From Caprella mutica (Eukaryota; Arthropoda; Malacostraca; Amphipoda; Caprellidae): a stretch of DNA of 64,000 nucleotides. A program made the translations under genes and the position numbers. The notes below the pieces were generated by a model. That model saw only the letters and a list, made by a program, of their open reading frames with translations. It was not told where the DNA came from and did no database searches. The DNA lies in assembly GCA_947561585.1 (NCBI GenBank), contig CANNZV010001621.1, forward strand, positions 1-64,000. Direction: 5' to 3'. This document shows, one piece after another, positions 60,351 through 64,000 of the stretch (positions are counted from its first letter, which is position 1; the number at the start of each line of letters is the position of its first letter).

Positions 60351-63300
60351 GTAAGTGAGCCAGCCAATCTGCTAGATAGAAATTAAAAATTTAATTTAAG
60401 GAAAGAATTTAGCACTCAATTAAATTTTATGAACATAGGGTAAGTAACGAATTATCGGTTCATTTCACATCTTCGGTCATATAAGAAAAACTATATAATA
60501 ATAATTATTTAATCTAATTCATGATACCAATTCAAATATAGATTAAATAAATATTATATATTTTTTATATGACCGAATATGTGAAACCTATCAGTAATTT
60601 ATCACTTTCCCTAACTAATTCTGTAATAAATAATAGCCTTTATATATATTTTCGACCTTCTTCTTTGATGTCTACATCTTCAGTAATTACCCCCAGTGTA
60701 TTACAGCTCCATGTACTGTAGACAAACTTTTCTGTACTATTTTATCCTGGCTATTGCGTATATCTTTATTGCTGTACTTTACTGCTGTGTTTCTTTTATG
60801 TGTTTTATAGCTGCTACTATGAGACGCATGCGAAGGTAGCACTAGCTACTAAAAATATTACCAAAGCTATAAAGTGATGTGTTGATTGTAAAAACAGACT
60901 CGTGAATTTTTTATCTATGCCTTCATAAAATGGCCACAAATTTTTACTAAATCCATTATTTAGTAAATTCATTTAAATAATATTTGATCGATTCTTTACA
61001 GTTTTCTATTTAAATGAATATAGAAGGTTGGAAGATTTTATATAGAAATTGGAAAATAATAATATCATAAATTAGGCATCATTAAAATAATATGAATCCT
61101 ATTTTAGAACATATTTTTAACTCGTATTTTATCGAAAAGTCACACGAAACTGAACATTGAAAACATGTTATCATTAATATTTTAATATATTTCCTACAAA
61201 CTAATCACTAAGTTAAAAAATTCTTCTAACGAAAAATCTCAAATAAGTATTTCATTAAATATATCAGAGATGACATGTTATCAATACACATGATTTAAAG
61301 GACTCGAGTACAACATCTTGCACTTCTTTTAAGGCAAGCCTTCCTCCATAGGTTTCTTGCAGCTTTTAATTAAGGAGTTGAACAAGTCTAATAGAACGTG
61401 CGCCGCTTACAAATGCAGACACAGGTTCCAAGTCATGCAAATATAGTAATGTACTCTTATAGTACCTAACTTTACTTCAATATTAGTTAAGTTTAATTAA
61501 ACTCAACAGTGATAGTTTTCGAATTAATTAGTTAGGAATTATTGTAATATGTGACAGTTATGAAGATTGGATTTAAATAAATAGAATCCATGCTAATAAA
61601 TCCCCCATAATTCTTTGTGTTCCAATAGGATAATTATGCAAATTATATCAAAATTATCCAGCAGTCACTTTATATCCAGTCGAGAAATAATTTTTTCATG
61701 ATTTCTCCCTTCATTTAATTACTCTGAAATATTCATTAAGTAATTTATATGAGAAGCCTGCAAAGAAAAATACCCTTGTAAAAAGAAATGAAAATTAAAG
61801 GGAAAAACATAATTAAACTGAAATTATAATTACAGCAGAAAATCAATTAAAATTGTCAATCATTTGTAAAGCTTCTAATGGTATATGGCTTCAATGAAAT
61901 AATATGATAATGATGAAGTAAATAATATTTGTGGATCGGTATATTTTGTAAAAATTTTTAATTATAAACATTTTCAGGTATTTTTTTGAAAGACTATTTT
62001 TTTCTATTCAAAATAAAAAGAATACAACCATTACAGAAGAGAAAATATTTTGTATTGTTTTATATTGTATTTTTTAATAGTTTTCTTAGAACCTGAATAT
62101 CTTCAAGGATTTCTTTAGCTATAAAATATCTCCTTAAATCTCAAACCTACTTACTTCGACCAATAATCCTCGAATCACAATGTTCCAAATTGCCATTACG
62201 AAGTGCAAAGCTACCACTAAAGTATTCATCCTAATGACAAGAGAGAAGATGGCTGAGTTCATTAGAAGGAATGAGAGTAATGTGATGGAAAGAAATCCAT
62301 TGGTGGCCGAGTAATAAATCTTGGCTGTTTATTTACGAGCCTCAGAGCCCCAGCAAATGGCATGCCTCTCGTCTCTAACTTAAAAATCATCTTTTTTGCT
62401 CTCACTTTGGAGAGTAATAACGAGTTATGACCTTACATTTCAAAGGATGAACTTTCGTAGGTAGTTCTTCAGATGATCAATATATGCGGGTGGCTATGGA
62501 GAGGTGATCTATCACAGCTACAACAATTGGAAGGAGGAAATGAAAACACACCCACACAAGAAAATCTTGTAGAGGCACTTTTTTGTGAGAACTGCAAGGT
62601 TTTGGAACTGGTTCCTCGTCTTGATTACTTTACCTACCTTTAATAACAGATATAACTCTTATCAAAAATAACGCTCTGATATTATATCTACATGTACAAT
62701 AGAATGATGATTAATGTATGCAATACTTAATTCTTCTTCAACAATATTCTGTTTTTACAGTTCACAAAATCTGTATATCCTGTTACATATCCACTCACAA
62801 TTACAGATTCTAACATACCGTAACTGATTATTCTAAACTGAAAAGCAATGAATCTGGGTAGGCAAAGGAAGTTTCGATCATAAGCTATTCGAACTATTCC
62901 AATAATGCATGGATTGAATGCACTTTCGACATTTTTAAGTGCGAAAGAGTAAATAATCTCTTAAATATACTATAACTATATAAGATTCTAATAATAAGAA
63001 CTAAGTAAAGTATATTTCACCCCGGTATATTCCACCACATGTATATTCCACTCCGATAAGTTCCACCACACTTTACAGGTTATGTTTGGTAAGTCATTAA
63101 TATTAATCATCTATTAATTTGCATTTTCTTTGTATTAAATTAAACCCTTTGTTGGCCAATAACAATCTGTTTTATTATTCACGACACGTGTGATAGAACA
63201 AAAAGAAAGATTTTGTGCACGCTCTTATCAGTTGATGTGCTTAGTTTTACAATCACAAGCAGAAATAATTTTTACTATCGCGAATATAATAACAATATTA

Positions 63301-64000
63301 ACCGTAAGATGATGTAAACCAGTTTTTAAAACATTTTGCTCGTAATTTACATGCTTAGTGTAAATATTATGTTTAGGTAATAAAACGTCACTTGGTATAA
63401 CACAGTGTCATTTTATTAATACTGGAGTGCAACATACATGCACAGTTACTAGTCTTGCATTTGTTGCAGAATATACCTATGCTAATGCTAATCGCATTGA
63501 TTTTTTTCTCAATAATTCCTTTTCTGTTATATTGCATGCAATATAATTCAATTACATAAAGGGCTTGTTATTATCCTCTTATTTTTGCATATAAGGGCCA
63601 CATCTGTTACTTATTGTTCACGGGCCCCAGGGGCTCTATCCTGAAACTGTCTGTGGTGAAAGGAATCCTTTAATTGGGCCACGAACTGTGATTGTACTAA
63701 TTTGGAGTATGTATTGCCATTTTCAGTCATCTTGACCAATTTCCTCATTTTTTTAACGCTACTTGCTGCTCTAGAGGATAGCGCTAAGGTTATGCTCTTC
63801 TTTCAACTTCAAGGTCTTAGATTTTTATGTTAGGTAGGCTCGTAGGATTCAATTACTGTCAGCGCTTCATTTTCTCTTCCAATCGTGTGTGCAGTCACCG
63901 GTGCTTTTTCTTTCGTGCTCGTCACATTGTGATGCATTCATTGATTAGCTATTCTGCATCCATGAGCTTTGTTCTACATCCATGAGCTTTTTTATACATC
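60351..64000 (+). other. Frequenin intron 4, partial
   Basis: Begins with GTAAGT at phase 0. I looked for the next exon (expected to start with Asp-Gly and continue EF-hand 2) and did not find it before the window ends. Apart from the MITE at 60436-60613 the sequence is AT-rich and unremarkable. A small repeated TATATTCCA motif occurs near 63020-63070, and CATCCATGAGCTTT repeats begin at 63956 and run to the edge. Confidence 0.75.
60436..60613. mobile_element. TA-family MITE in intron 4
   Basis: TA on both sides. GGGTAAGTAACGAATTATCG at left, with CTTCGGTCATATAAGAAAAA; the right arm reads TTTTTTATATGACCGAATAT and ends ATTTATCACTTTCCC. Centre contains ATTCATGATACCAATTC, a remnant of the family core. 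Confidence 0.88.

Noticed and set aside
60351..64000. Next frequenin exon (rest of EF-hand 2)
   Set aside because: Searched for an acceptor followed by codons for Asp-Gly and an EF-hand continuation; none found before the window ends.

Overview
This is a window of an AT-rich animal nuclear genome, almost certainly an arthropod and probably an insect. The only confidently recognised gene is the 5' part of a frequenin / neuronal calcium sensor 1 (NCS-1) gene on the + strand. Four coding exons (1881-1944, 43880-43904, 57890-57938, 60261-60350) splice in perfect frame to the first 76 residues. They include arthropod-type stretches such as [16 protein letters not shown] and [20 protein letters not shown]; vertebrate NCS-1 differs at several of these positions. 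The reading frame stops at an exon end inside the second EF-hand, so the rest of the gene lies beyond base 64000. Species cannot be fixed from the sequence.

Layout: bases 1-880 are a 32-base minisatellite. About 1.4-1.88 kb holds a GC-richer probable promoter and 5' UTR, then exon 1. Intron 1 (1945-43879, about 41.9 kb) is packed with repeats: TA-flanked palindromic MITEs, many minisatellites (15 to 61 base units), a 5.1 kb 19-base satellite with higher-order structure inside a 6.5 kb satellite block (11.1-17.6 kb), a 3.3 kb TA-flanked DNA transposon with Helentron-like DNA nested in it (28.0-31.3 kb), and two ~1 kb foldback-like elements (34.9-35.9 and 40.6-41.6 kb), each with a perfect 9-base target-site duplication. 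A broken Tc1-like transposase fragment lies 390 bases upstream of exon 2. Intron 2 (about 14 kb) opens with an array of about 23 units carrying consensus-like 5' splice sites, then several more minisatellites, a third foldback-like inverted repeat and more MITEs. Introns 3 and 4 are mostly plain AT-rich sequence with a few MITEs.

Most open reading frames here are by-products of tandem repeats and are not called as genes. No prokaryote-style operon, CRISPR array, tRNA or rRNA was recognised. The points most worth a second look are the foldback-like family whose inverted arms are built of short tandem repeats, a palindrome whose outer arms and inner core belong to different MITE families, the splice-donor-like array next to a 25-base microexon, and the sharing of satellite units between distant loci.
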